A stretch of DNA of 7,964 nt from DASUGM01 sp036274055 (GTDB lineage: Bacteria; Acidobacteriota; Vicinamibacteria; Vicinamibacterales; SCN-69-37): contig DASUGM010000016.1 of NCBI GenBank assembly GCA_036274055.1, forward strand, positions 1 to 7,964, read 5' to 3'. The notes under the pieces were generated by a model that had not been told where the DNA came from, ran no database searches, and saw only the letters and a list, made by a program, of their open reading frames with translations. A program made the translations under genes and the position numbers. Shown here piece after piece: positions 1-6,383 of the stretch. Positions within the stretch are counted from its first letter, which is position 1. Each line of letters begins with the position of its first letter.

Positions 1-24
1 CGTGCCGGGCTGTCACAAATGCTG

Positions 25-43
25 CAATTCAAGACCTGACCCC
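25..43. repeat. 19-bp terminal sequence, inverted partner at 7926-7944
   Basis: The reverse complement of this stretch reads GGGGTCAGGTCTTGAATTG. It matches GGGGTCGCGTCTTGAATTG at 7926-7944 at 17 of 19 positions, the two differences being adjacent. From memory, sequences of the type GGGGTCAGGTCTTG occur beside IS200/IS605-like REP-associated transposases in many bacteria; this is recollection and was not searched. Positions 1-39 are also open in frame 1 and end in TGA at 37-39. The last residues, LQFKT, are encoded by this repeat, so they could be the tail of an upstream gene or simply repeat sequence. The argA ribosome site begins directly after it. Confidence 0.5.
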
Positions 44-50
44 AAGGAGA
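44..50 (+). promoter_or_regulatory. Ribosome binding site deciding a TTG start
   Basis: AAGGAGA lies 7 nt before the TTG at 58. In-frame alternatives are GTG at 70 and ATG at 73. The ATG would be 22 nt from this site and has no other Shine-Dalgarno sequence, so TTG is the better start. Confidence 0.7.
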
Positions 51-57
51 AAACGAA

Positions 58-585
58 TTGACCGATTTGGTGATGCGGACGGCGACAGCGGCTGATGCAG
101 AGGCGCTTCATGCGCTCATCAGCGCGCATCAGAACGAAGGACACCTGCTGCCCCGGCAGCTCGACGAACTGCGCCGGCGCGCGGACCGTTTCGTGGTGTG
201 CGACGTCGCGGGCGAAGTCAAGGCGTGCGCGGAGCTCGCGCCGCTGTCTTCGCGTGTTGCCGAGGTCCGTTCGCTGGTCGTGGCCAGCGATTTTCGCCGG
301 GTTGGTCTGGCGGCGCGCCTGGTCGGCGAAGTCCGCGCCCGCGCCGAAGCCGCGGGCTTCGAGTCACTCACCGCGTTCACGCACGATCCGCGGTTCTTCG
401 TGCGCCAGAACTTCTCCATCGTTCCGCACGTGAGCGTACCGGAGAAGATCGCGAAGGACTGCGTCGGCTGTCCGCTGTTCCGCAAGTGCGAGCAGTACGC
501 GATGGTCCTGCCGCTCGCCGCGGTGGCGCGTTATCGCGCGACCAAGATCGCCGAACCGCGCCGCGTCGCCGTCGCGGTGGCGTGA
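58..585 (+). CDS. argA: Short-form N-acetylglutamate synthase (GNAT family)
   Basis: This 175-residue cytoplasmic enzyme is predicted to acetylate L-glutamate with acetyl-CoA, the entry step of arginine synthesis. It is a single GNAT domain with no amino-acid-kinase domain, as in the short NAGS class (for example mycobacterial ArgA). The acetyl-CoA loop is RRVGLA at residues 80-85, fitting [RQ]xxGx[GA], after a strand at about 68-76 (AEVRSLVVA). The C-terminal part carries the short-NAGS signature PEKIAKDCVGCPLFRKC (128-144) followed by YAM. Its three cysteines (135, 138, 144) form CxxCx5C and could bind metal, although that is inference. The start is TTG, chosen by its strong Shine-Dalgarno. 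The gene leads directly into argJ and then argF, which supports the pathway. A generic GNAT acetyltransferase is the alternative, but the C-terminal motif and context argue against it. Confidence 0.85.
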   Translation: MTDLVMRTATAADAEALHALISAHQNEGHLLPRQLDELRRRADRFVVCDVAGEVKACAELAPLSSRVAEVRSLVVASDFRRVGLAARLVGEVRARAEAAGFESLTAFTHDPRFFVRQNFSIVPHVSVPEKIAKDCVGCPLFRKCEQYAMVLPLAAVARYRATKIAEPRRVAVAVA

Positions 586-602
586 GCGGAGCCGTCCACA
601 AC

Positions 603-1823
603 GTGACTCCAATCGTTCCGGGCGGGGTGACGTCCCCGAAGGGGTTTCGCGCCGCCGGTGTCGCCTGCGGCATCAAGCGCCGCGGCACCGGCCCGACGCC
701 GCCGCTCGACCTCGCGATGATCGTCGCGGAGTCGCCGGTGTCGGCTGCCGGTGTGTTCACGACCAACAAGGCGGTCGCTGCACCGGTGGTCGTGACCCGC
801 GATCATCTGTCGCGATCGGGCGGCCGCGCCCAGGCGATTGTCATCAACAGCGGCTGCGCCAACGCGTGCACCGGCGAGGCCGGCATGCGCGTCGCCCGTG
901 ACATGGCCGCTTCGGGAGCCGTCGGCGCCGGATGCACGTCCGAGCAAGTACTGATCGCGTCAACCGGCGTGATCGGCGTGCCGCTCGACATCGCCAGGGT
1001 CCGCGCCGGGGTCGCCGAGGCGTCGCGCGGTCTCACCAAGGACGGCGGCGACGCCGCGACCCGCGCGATCATGACGACCGATCCCTTTCCCAAATCGTGC
1101 GCCGCGATCTATGCGGCGCCGGGCGGGACGGTGACCGTCGGCGGCATGGCCAAGGGCTCCGGGATGATCGAGCCGAAGATGGCGACCATGATCGGGGTGC
1201 TCACGACCGATGCCCGCGTCGCGCCGCCGATCCTCGCCGCGGCCTTGCGCCGCGTCTGCGACGAGACCTTCAACGCGATCACGGTCGACGGCGAGTGCTC
1301 GACCAACGACTGCGTGTTCGTGCTCGCGTCGGGGCAGTCCGGCGTCGAGATCACGCGCGACGACGACCCGGCGTTGATCGAGCCGATGCGAGCGGTCGCC
1401 GGCCATCTCGCGCGCGAGATCGTCCGCGGCGGCGAGGGCGCTACCAAACTTCTGACCATCAACATCACCGGCGCGGCGTCGATCGACGACGCGCGGCTGG
1501 CGGCGCGCACGGTCGCCAACTCGCCGCTGGTCAAGACCGCCGTGCACGGCGGCGATCCGAACTGGGGCCGGCTGATTGCCGCCGCCGGCAGGTCGGGCGC
1601 CGCGTTCGACCTCAACCGCGCCTCGGTGAGCATCGGCGGGGTGGAGTTGTTCGTGAACGGCGTGCCGTTCGACGAGCGCGCCGAGACTGCCGCGAAAATC
1701 CTCGAGCAGAAGCTGATCGACGTGACCATCGACCTCGGCGCCGGCGGCGACGGCACCGCGACGATGTGGACCTGTGATTTCAGCGCCGAGTACGTGCGCA
1801 TCAACGCGGAGTACCGAACGTGA
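603..1823 (+). CDS. argJ: Glutamate N-acetyltransferase / ornithine acetyltransferase
   Basis: ArgJ transfers acetyl from N-acetylornithine to glutamate, releasing ornithine and recycling the acetyl group; some members also use acetyl-CoA. The 406 residues fit the usual length of about 400. The N-terminus has the family pattern GGVTSPKGFRAAGV (7-20). The self-cleavage site is KMATMIG (192-198), so the precursor should split between Ala194 and Thr195, with Thr195 as the new N-terminal nucleophile. Thr121-Gly122 in STGVIG fit the oxyanion hole. TVDGECSTND (227-236), HGGDPNWGR (315-323) and the ending YVRINAEYRT are also typical. GTG 603 has GGAG 11 nt upstream. GTG 582 is an alternative that overlaps the argA stop as GTGA but lacks a Shine-Dalgarno. 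With a separate synthase just upstream, ArgJ may act mainly in recycling. The family call is very secure; the start is less so. Confidence 0.95.
   Translation: MTPIVPGGVTSPKGFRAAGVACGIKRRGTGPTPPLDLAMIVAESPVSAAGVFTTNKAVAAPVVVTRDHLSRSGGRAQAIVINSGCANACTGEAGMRVARDMAASGAVGAGCTSEQVLIASTGVIGVPLDIARVRAGVAEASRGLTKDGGDAATRAIMTTDPFPKSCAAIYAAPGGTVTVGGMAKGSGMIEPKMATMIGVLTTDARVAPPILAAALRRVCDETFNAITVDGECSTNDCVFVLASGQSGVEITRDDDPALIEPMRAVAGHLAREIVRGGEGATKLLTINITGAASIDDARLAARTVANSPLVKTAVHGGDPNWGRLIAAAGRSGAAFDLNRASVSIGGVELFVNGVPFDERAETAAKILEQKLIDVTIDLGAGGDGTATMWTCDFSAEYVRINAEYRT
1807..1811 (+). promoter_or_regulatory. Ribosome binding site for argF inside argJ
   Basis: CGGAG lies 8 nt before the GTG at 1820 and inside the last codons of argJ. 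It supports GTG 1820 over the internal ATG at 1856. Confidence 0.55.
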
Positions 1824-2791
1824 GCACCGCGAATGTCTCGAGATTGACGTCGGCGATGATCCCGTCGCTGCGGAGCAAGGACTTCCTGTCGGTGCTTGAT
1901 CTCAACCACGACGAGCTCGATCGGGTGATGGACCTGGCCGCCGCGCTCAAGCGCGATCGCGCCGCCGGCCGGCTCGGCGCGCAGCCGCTGCGCCACAAGC
2001 ACGTGGCGCTGGTGTTCGAAAAGCCGTCACTGCGGACGCGCACGACCTTCGTCGTCGCCGTGCGCGAGCTCGGCGGCGAGATCATCGAGCCGCCGGCTGA
2101 CGTCACCTTCGGCGGCCGCGAGACGCTCGCCGACGTCGCCAGGAATCTCGAACGCTGGGTCACCGGCGCGGTCGTGCGGACATTCGCGCAGAAGAAGCTC
2201 GAGGAGTTCGCCGCCGCCGGCAAGGACCTGCACGTCGTCAACGCGCTGACCGACGAAGAGCATCCGTGTCAGGCGCTCGCCGACATGCTGACGCTGAAGG
2301 AACGTGTCGGGACGCTCGCGGGTCAGACGCTGACCTACGTCGGCGACGGCAACAACGTCGCGGCGTCGCTCGCGCATGCCGGCGCAATGCTTGGTGTGAG
2401 CGTGCGGATTGCGTCACCGAAAGGCTTCGAGCTGCCCGCGGCCGTGGTCCAGGCCGCGAACAACGTCTCGCGGCACGGCGCGGTGGTGACGACGACGAAC
2501 GATCCGGTCGCCGCGGTCAACGGCGCGGCGGCGATCTACACGGACGTCTGGGCGTCGATGGGCCAGGAAGAAGAGGCCGAGCGCCGGGCCCGGATCTTCG
2601 CGCCGTATCAGGTGAATCGCACGCTGATGCGCGCGGCTGGCACGGAGGCGTCGTTCATGCACTGCCTGCCGGCCCACCGCGGCCTCGAGGTCACCGACGA
2701 CGTCATCGACTCGCCGCAGTCGGTCGTGTTTGATCAGGCGGAAAATCGCCTCCACGCACAGAAAGCCTTGCTCGCGGCGTTGATGACGTAG
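1820..2791 (+). CDS. argF: Ornithine carbamoyltransferase
   Basis: This cytoplasmic enzyme joins carbamoyl phosphate and ornithine to give citrulline. All family motifs are present in the 323 residues. The carbamoyl-phosphate loop is EKPSLRTRT (67-75, the SxRTR motif). Arg120 sits in VVRTF, HPCQ (148-151) is the HPxQ motif, DVWASMGQ (242-249) is the ornithine-side DxxxSMG motif, and HCLPAHRG (281-288) carries the catalytic cysteine Cys282. These match ordinary ornithine transcarbamylase; I see nothing pointing to the acetyl- or succinylornithine variants. The GTG start shares GTGA with the argJ stop, so translation is probably coupled. The N-terminal dozen residues before Met13 are not conserved-looking, so ATG 1856 remains possible. 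The gene ends 17 nt before the inverted-repeat element, and a converging gene lies beyond that. Confidence 0.96.
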   Translation: MSTANVSRLTSAMIPSLRSKDFLSVLDLNHDELDRVMDLAAALKRDRAAGRLGAQPLRHKHVALVFEKPSLRTRTTFVVAVRELGGEIIEPPADVTFGGRETLADVARNLERWVTGAVVRTFAQKKLEEFAAAGKDLHVVNALTDEEHPCQALADMLTLKERVGTLAGQTLTYVGDGNNVAASLAHAGAMLGVSVRIASPKGFELPAAVVQAANNVSRHGAVVTTTNDPVAAVNGAAAIYTDVWASMGQEEEAERRARIFAPYQVNRTLMRAAGTEASFMHCLPAHRGLEVTDDVIDSPQSVVFDQAENRLHAQKALLAALMT

Positions 2792-2803
2792 GCGCGGCCC
2801 TTT

Positions 2804-2815
2804 CGGCAATTGCCG
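2804..2815. repeat. Perfect 12-bp palindrome at the element edge
   Basis: CGGCAATTGCCG is its own reverse complement. It starts 12 nt after the argF stop and overlaps the outer end of the left arm. It is built from the same GGCAAT words as the rest of the element. It could seed a small hairpin at the end of the argF mRNA, but no T-run follows, so it is not called a terminator. Confidence 0.6.
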
Positions 2816-2910
2816 GATTGCCGAATCGAGGGCAATGCCGGATTGGATTGAGGGGCATCGACGGATTGCCGCAATCATTGCCGGATTGCGCATTGCCGGA
2901 TCGAATCGCC

Positions 2911-2978
2911 CAATCCGTCAATCCGTCAATCCGGCAATCCGTCAATCAATCCGTCAATCCGCCAATCCGTCAATCACG
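2911..2978 (+). repeat. Tandem octamer array, consensus CAATCCGN
   Basis: Units begin at 2911, 2919, 2927, 2935, 2947, 2955, 2963 and 2971. Seven read CAATCCG followed by T, G or C; the last reads CAATCACG. A truncated 4-bp unit, CAAT, sits at 2943-2946. Single octamers continue, more scattered, to 3084. The array is part of the larger inverted-arm element. An 8-bp period does not fit coding sequence. Confidence 0.85.
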
Positions 2979-2989
2979 AACCATCAATG

Positions 2990-3014
2990 CGGCAATGCCC
3001 GTCAATTCGGCATT
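2990..3014 (+). repeat. Diverged internal copy of the repeat core
   Basis: This stretch reads CGGCAATGCCC then GTCAATTCGGCATT. It matches the right arm at 3053-3076 except for one inserted base and one substitution. Together with copies at 2817-2841 (inverted), 3053-3076 and 3690-3713 it makes four core copies in under 1 kb, which suggests local duplication within the element. Confidence 0.65.
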
Positions 3015-3086
3015 GATTACGGCAAACGAACAATCGCTCTTCAATCCAATCCGGCAATGCCCTCGATTCGGCATTCCGGCAATGAT

Positions 3087-3593
3087 CTATTTCTTCCCCG
3101 CCGCCGGTACTGCATTGTCGATGTCGCGATAGAGCCGCCAGACCCCGTCCGGCTCCTTGTGCAGGATGACCATGTAGCGCTGATGCATCGTCATCGGCTT
3201 GGCTTTCGGCGTCTTCGGGGTGATGGTCACGTCGAACGTCCCGGCGTCGAACGCGTAGTTGCCCATCAGCTTCAGTTCGTCTGACTTGAGCGACACATCG
3301 TTCACGGTGACCTGGGCGAACTGCGCCTTCTGCGCGGCGAGCCAGGCGTCCTTCCCGCTGACCGTCGGCGTCGTATCGGCCATCGACACCACGTTGGGCG
3401 CGACCAGCGCCGCGAGTTTGTCGGCGTCGCCGGCTTTCCAGCCCGCTTCAAAATCGCTGCGCAGCTGGTTGAGCGCCGCGGTGTCGGCCGCGGTCGTGTC
3501 CGGCGGCGGAGGCGGGGGCGCAGGCGGCGGCGCCGAGCACGCCGAAACGAAAAGCAGGCCGAGCAGGACGGTCGACGTCAACGCGCGAGTCAT
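3087..3593 (-). CDS. Lipoprotein with NTF2-like (SnoaL/DUF4440) domain
   Basis: The 168-residue product starts with a lipoprotein signal (MTRAL, a hydrophobic stretch, then the lipobox VSAC), so Cys19 should be lipidated after export. A Pro-rich tether (22-31) follows, then an NTF2-like domain at about 36-162. Visible DUF4440 features are the opening helix (LNQLRSDFEAGWKAGDADKL), VAPNVVSM, the GKDAW turn, and the closing strands MHQRYMVIL and GVWRLYRDIDN. Members of this fold bind small ligands or catalyse varied reactions, so no reaction can be given. Its place at the cell envelope is inferred from the lipobox. An upstream in-frame extension to 3740 was refused because it would translate the repeat and bury the signal peptide. 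The gene stands alone, converges with argF, diverges from the amidohydrolases, and has repeat copies on both sides. Confidence 0.85.
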   Translation of the reverse strand: MTRALTSTVLLGLLFVSACSAPPPAPPPPPPDTTAADTAALNQLRSDFEAGWKAGDADKLAALVAPNVVSMADTTPTVSGKDAWLAAQKAQFAQVTVNDVSLKSDELKLMGNYAFDAGTFDVTITPKTPKAKPMTMHQRYMVILHKEPDGVWRLYRDIDNAVPAAGKK

Positions 3594-3598
3594 GTTTG

Positions 3599-3604
3599 CC
3601 TCCT
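3599..3604 (-). promoter_or_regulatory. Ribosome binding site for the lipoprotein gene
   Basis: Read on the minus strand this is a full AGGAGG, 5 nt before the ATG at 3593. It fixes the start and gives the correct lipoprotein signal peptide. Confidence 0.8.
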
Positions 3605-3644
3605 GGCTACTACCGGGGACCGGATCGGGAACGAAGCGGCGCCG

Positions 3645-3673
3645 ATTATCGCGCCAATCCGCCCATCGGACAA
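3645..3673 (-). promoter_or_regulatory. Sigma-70-like promoter of the lipoprotein gene
   Basis: On the minus strand, TTGTCC (3673-3668) is followed by a 17-nt spacer and GATAAT (3650-3645). These match the housekeeping consensus at 4 of 6 and 5 of 6 positions. A transcript would start near 3638 and have a leader of about 45 nt. The -35 box and most of the spacer lie inside the partial repeat copy. A second TTGTCT at 3681-3676 is spaced less well. Confidence 0.5.
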
Positions 3674-3721
3674 TCAGACAATTCCAGCCGGCAATGCCCT
3701 CGATACGGCAATTCGGCAATG
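3653..3721. repeat. Partial second copy of the intergenic element
   Basis: Positions 3688-3721 match 3051-3084 at 31 of 34 positions in the same orientation, with the shared core TGCCCTCGAT at 3695-3704. Before it come looser octamer relatives (CCAATCCG, CCATCGGA, CAATCAGA, CAATTCCAG). No inverted left arm is seen, so this looks like the right half only. It sits between the divergent lipoprotein and amidohydrolase genes. Confidence 0.75.
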
Positions 3722-3728
3722 GTAGAGT
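3700..3728 (+). promoter_or_regulatory. Weak candidate promoter for the amidohydrolase pair
   Basis: TCGATA (3700-3705) and TAGAGT (3723-3728) are separated by 17 nt and each matches the sigma-70 consensus at 4 of 6 positions. The -35 box would be in the repeat core. This is the only reasonable pair close upstream of 3759, but such matches arise by chance. Confidence 0.25.
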
Positions 3729-3747
3729 TCTCCTCCGCATCTTGTCT

Positions 3748-3752
3748 GGAGG
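3748..3752 (+). promoter_or_regulatory. Ribosome binding site for a GTG start
   Basis: GGAGG lies 6 nt before the GTG at 3759. That start gives a complete signal peptide. Confidence 0.7.
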
Positions 3753-3758
3753 CTGAGA

Positions 3759-6371
3759 GTGATTCGCACCCTGCTACGACCTGCAAGCTTCGGCGTCGTG
3801 CTGCTGGTGGCCGCGTTCGCGCCGGCGTCATCGACCCGCGTCGCGACGCAAGCCGCGCAGCCTGCCGTCGCCGCCATTCGTAACGCGACGATTCTGACGG
3901 TCGCGCGCGGCACCATCAACAACGGCACCATCGTCATCCGCGACGGCAAGATCGCCGCGGTCGGCGGCGCCAACACCGCGATTCCCGATGGCGCCGACGT
4001 CTACGACGGCACCGGCAAGTTCGTCTCGCCGGGGATCATCGACGCGCACTCGCACATCGCCAACGACGCGATCAACGAGGGCACCACGTCGGTGAGCTCG
4101 ATGGTCGGCATGGGCGACGTCCTCGATCCGACCGACCCGAACATCTATCGCGATCTCGCCGGCGGCCTGACCACGGCGAACATCCTGCACGGCAGCGCCA
4201 ACGCGATCGGCGGCAAGACCGTCGTCATCAAACTTCGCTGGGGCAAGACCCGGCCGCAGGATCTGCTCTTCGAAGGCGCGTTGCCCGGGATCAAGTTCGC
4301 GCTCGGCGAAAACGTCAAGCGCCCGACCAGCACCGCGGTGCCGAGGCGCTATCCGACGACGCGCCAGGGCGTGGAATTCGTGATGCGCGACGCGTTTACG
4401 CGCGCGAAGATTTACCAGAAGGCCTGGGCCGACTACAACAAGCAGAAGGCCGCCAACGCCGATGTGTTGCCGCCGAAAAGAGATCTCCAGCTCGACGCGC
4501 TGGTCGAAGTGCTCGAAGGCAAGCGCCTCGTGCACTGCCACTCCTACCGCGCCGACGAGATTCTGATGATGATCCGCGTCGCCGACGAGATGGGCTTCAA
4601 GGTCGCGACGTTCCAGCACGTGCTCGAGGGCTACAAGGTCGCCAAGGAAATCGCCGCGCACGGCGCCGGCGCGTCGACATTCTCCGACTGGTGGGGCTAC
4701 AAGATCGAAGCCCAGGACGCGATTCCGGGCAACGCCGGGCTGATGACGCACAAGGGTGTGCTGGTCTCGGTCAACTCGGATAGCGCCGAGCACGCGCGCC
4801 GTCTCAACACCGAGGCCGCGAAGTCGATCCGCTGGGGCGACGTCAGCGACGACCAGGCGATGGCGATGGTGACGCTGAATCCGGCGCGCCAGCTGCGCAT
4901 CGACTCCCGCGTCGGCACCATCGAAGTCGGGAAGGACGCCGACCTCGCGGTGTGGAACAACAACCCGCTGTCGACGCGCGCGATCGTCGACCGCACCTAT
5001 GTTGACGGGATTCCGCTCTACGATCGAATCAAGGACGAAGCGCGCGCCGCCAACGTCGAGACTGAAAAGGCATTGCTGCAGGGCCGCCCGGCGCCAACGC
5101 CAGATGCGCCGCCGGCTGCGGCGGCAACTGCGCAGAAGCCGCTGGTCGCGGAGCAGTTCAAGGTCTCGACCTACAACGCCAACGGCGGCGTCGTCGCAAT
5201 CACCAACGCGAAGATCTTCACGGTGACCGGAGCGACCATCGACAAGGGCACGGTCGTGATCAAAGGCAACCGCATTTCCGCGGTCGGCGCCAATGTCCCA
5301 GCGCCGAGCGGCGCCAGGATCATCGACGCCGCCGGCGCCAGCGTCTATCCCGGGTTCATCGACGCGGCCACCGACATCGGCCTGAACGAGCCCGGCGTCC
5401 GCAACTACGACGACGTCGACGAGATGCTGCAGTTCAACCAGATGCTGCGCACGCGCGTCGCGTTTCAGTCGGACAGCCTGTCGGTGCCGGTGACGCGCAT
5501 CGAGGGCATCACAACGGTCGGCGTCTTTCCGTCTGGCGGGTTGATCTCCGGTGAAGTGCCGGTAATGCAGCTCGACGGCTGGACGTGGGAAGAAAATGCG
5601 GTCAGGCCATCGGCCGGGTTGTTCATGACGTTCCCTGGCGGCGGTGGCGGCGGTCGTGGCGGCGGCGGTCCTGCGGGCGGCGGCGGCGCCGCGGCTCCGG
5701 CCGACAACCCGCTCGACAAACTCAATCGGATGCTCGCCGACGCGCGCGTCTATATGAAGAACGCCAGCCGGATCCCGAACTGGGAGCTCGAGGCGTTCGT
5801 GCCGGTGCTCGAACGCAAGCAGTCGTTCTACGTCAGCGCCAACACCGAACAGAGCATCCGCGACGCGATCGCCTGGGCGGAGAAGGAAAACGTCAACATC
5901 GTCATCCGCACCAGCCCGGCGATGCAGACGATGGCGGGCTATTTGAAGGCGCACAACGTGCCGGTGATTCTGAGCACGGTGCTCTCGACGCCGGCGAGCG
6001 CCGATCGGTTCCACGCGTTCCACTACCAGGCGGCGAGCGTGTTTGCCAAGGCCGGCGTGCCGTTCGCGTTTTCGAGCGGCGGCTTCGAGACCTCGCGACT
6101 CGTGCCGTTCCAGGCGGGGATGTCGGTGGCCTGGGGCCTGGCGCCGGACGCGGCGATTCGCGCGATGACGATTGACGCCGCGAAGATCCTCGGTGTCGAC
6201 AGTCAGGTCGGCAGCATCGAGACCGGCAAGCTCGCGAACCTCGTCGTCGTCAGCGGCGACCCGCTCGAGATCAAGTCGCGGATCCGCAACGTGATCATCG
6301 CCGGCAAGGACATCACTCTCGACAGCAAGCAGACCGATCAGTTCAAGCGATATATGTCGCGCGAGAAGTAG
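3759..6371 (+). CDS. Exported amidohydrolase: one active and one degenerate domain
   Basis: This 870-residue protein has an N-terminal export signal (1 to about 23, RTLLR then FGVVLLVAAFA). Domain 1 (about 38-425) has the COG1228-like amidohydrolase layout: the beta-sandwich strand IRNATILTV, then GIIDAHSHI with metal ligands His97 and His99, His261 in HCHSYRADE, His287 in FQHVLEGYK and Asp341 in NSDSAEH. Lys179 in GIKFALGEN could be a bridging lysine. It closes with GTIEVGKDADLAVW. A Pro/Ala linker (441-462) leads to domain 2 (about 478-855), which repeats the fold (ITNAKIFTV, YPGFIDA, GSIETGKLANLVVV). Domain 2 lacks every ligand: Ala537/Asp539, Ser693, Ser719 and Gly774 replace them. A Gly-rich insert lies at 627-643. 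Predicted role: hydrolysis of an amide or peptide-like bond outside the cytoplasm, substrate unknown. The next gene follows after 12 nt. Confidence 0.85.
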   Translation: MIRTLLRPASFGVVLLVAAFAPASSTRVATQAAQPAVAAIRNATILTVARGTINNGTIVIRDGKIAAVGGANTAIPDGADVYDGTGKFVSPGIIDAHSHIANDAINEGTTSVSSMVGMGDVLDPTDPNIYRDLAGGLTTANILHGSANAIGGKTVVIKLRWGKTRPQDLLFEGALPGIKFALGENVKRPTSTAVPRRYPTTRQGVEFVMRDAFTRAKIYQKAWADYNKQKAANADVLPPKRDLQLDALVEVLEGKRLVHCHSYRADEILMMIRVADEMGFKVATFQHVLEGYKVAKEIAAHGAGASTFSDWWGYKIEAQDAIPGNAGLMTHKGVLVSVNSDSAEHARRLNTEAAKSIRWGDVSDDQAMAMVTLNPARQLRIDSRVGTIEVGKDADLAVWNNNPLSTRAIVDRTYVDGIPLYDRIKDEARAANVETEKALLQGRPAPTPDAPPAAAATAQKPLVAEQFKVSTYNANGGVVAITNAKIFTVTGATIDKGTVVIKGNRISAVGANVPAPSGARIIDAAGASVYPGFIDAATDIGLNEPGVRNYDDVDEMLQFNQMLRTRVAFQSDSLSVPVTRIEGITTVGVFPSGGLISGEVPVMQLDGWTWEENAVRPSAGLFMTFPGGGGGGRGGGGPAGGGGAAAPADNPLDKLNRMLADARVYMKNASRIPNWELEAFVPVLERKQSFYVSANTEQSIRDAIAWAEKENVNIVIRTSPAMQTMAGYLKAHNVPVILSTVLSTPASADRFHAFHYQAASVFAKAGVPFAFSSGGFETSRLVPFQAGMSVAWGLAPDAAIRAMTIDAAKILGVDSQVGSIETGKLANLVVVSGDPLEIKSRIRNVIIAGKDITLDSKQTDQFKRYMSREK

Positions 6372-6383
6372 GAGACACGAGCC

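Larger units (their letters stand above)
2809..3083. repeat. 275-bp intergenic repeat element with 42-bp inverted arms
   Basis: The left arm (2809-2850) read on the minus strand matches the right arm (3042-3083) at 40 of 42 positions. Both begin CAATCCAATCCGGCA and contain TGCCCTCGATTCGGCA. Inside the arms almost every word is a variant of CAATCCGG or CAATGCC. On the left these run on the minus strand (CCGGATTG at 2813, 2838 and 2881). From 2911 they run on the plus strand. The element fills the gap between convergent genes, starting 17 nt after the argF stop and ending 3 nt from the lipoprotein stop. Transcripts from either side could fold into a long stem. No transposase or target-site duplication is evident. 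It may be a non-autonomous repeat, a two-way termination zone, or both. Confidence 0.85.

Noticed and set aside
198..602. Upstream in-frame extension of argJ through argA
   Set aside because: The extra residues are Arg-rich and unlike any ArgJ N-terminus, and they overlap a well-supported argA.
2321..2335. Dyad GGTCAG-ACG-CTGACC as an operator or REP copy
   Set aside because: It lies inside conserved argF coding sequence and its arms are only 6 bp; chance is enough, despite resemblance to part of the 19-bp end sequence.
2911..2978. CRISPR array
   Set aside because: Units are 8 bp with no unique spacers, and no cas gene is present.
2818..3284. Small plus-strand open frames across the repeat region
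   Set aside because: They mostly translate the repeat words (for example NPSIRQSVNQS), have no ribosome site, and one runs antisense into the lipoprotein gene.
3594..3740. N-terminal extension of the lipoprotein gene to an ATG at 3740
   Set aside because: It would translate the repeat and put about 49 residues before a textbook lipoprotein signal that has its own AGGAGG site.
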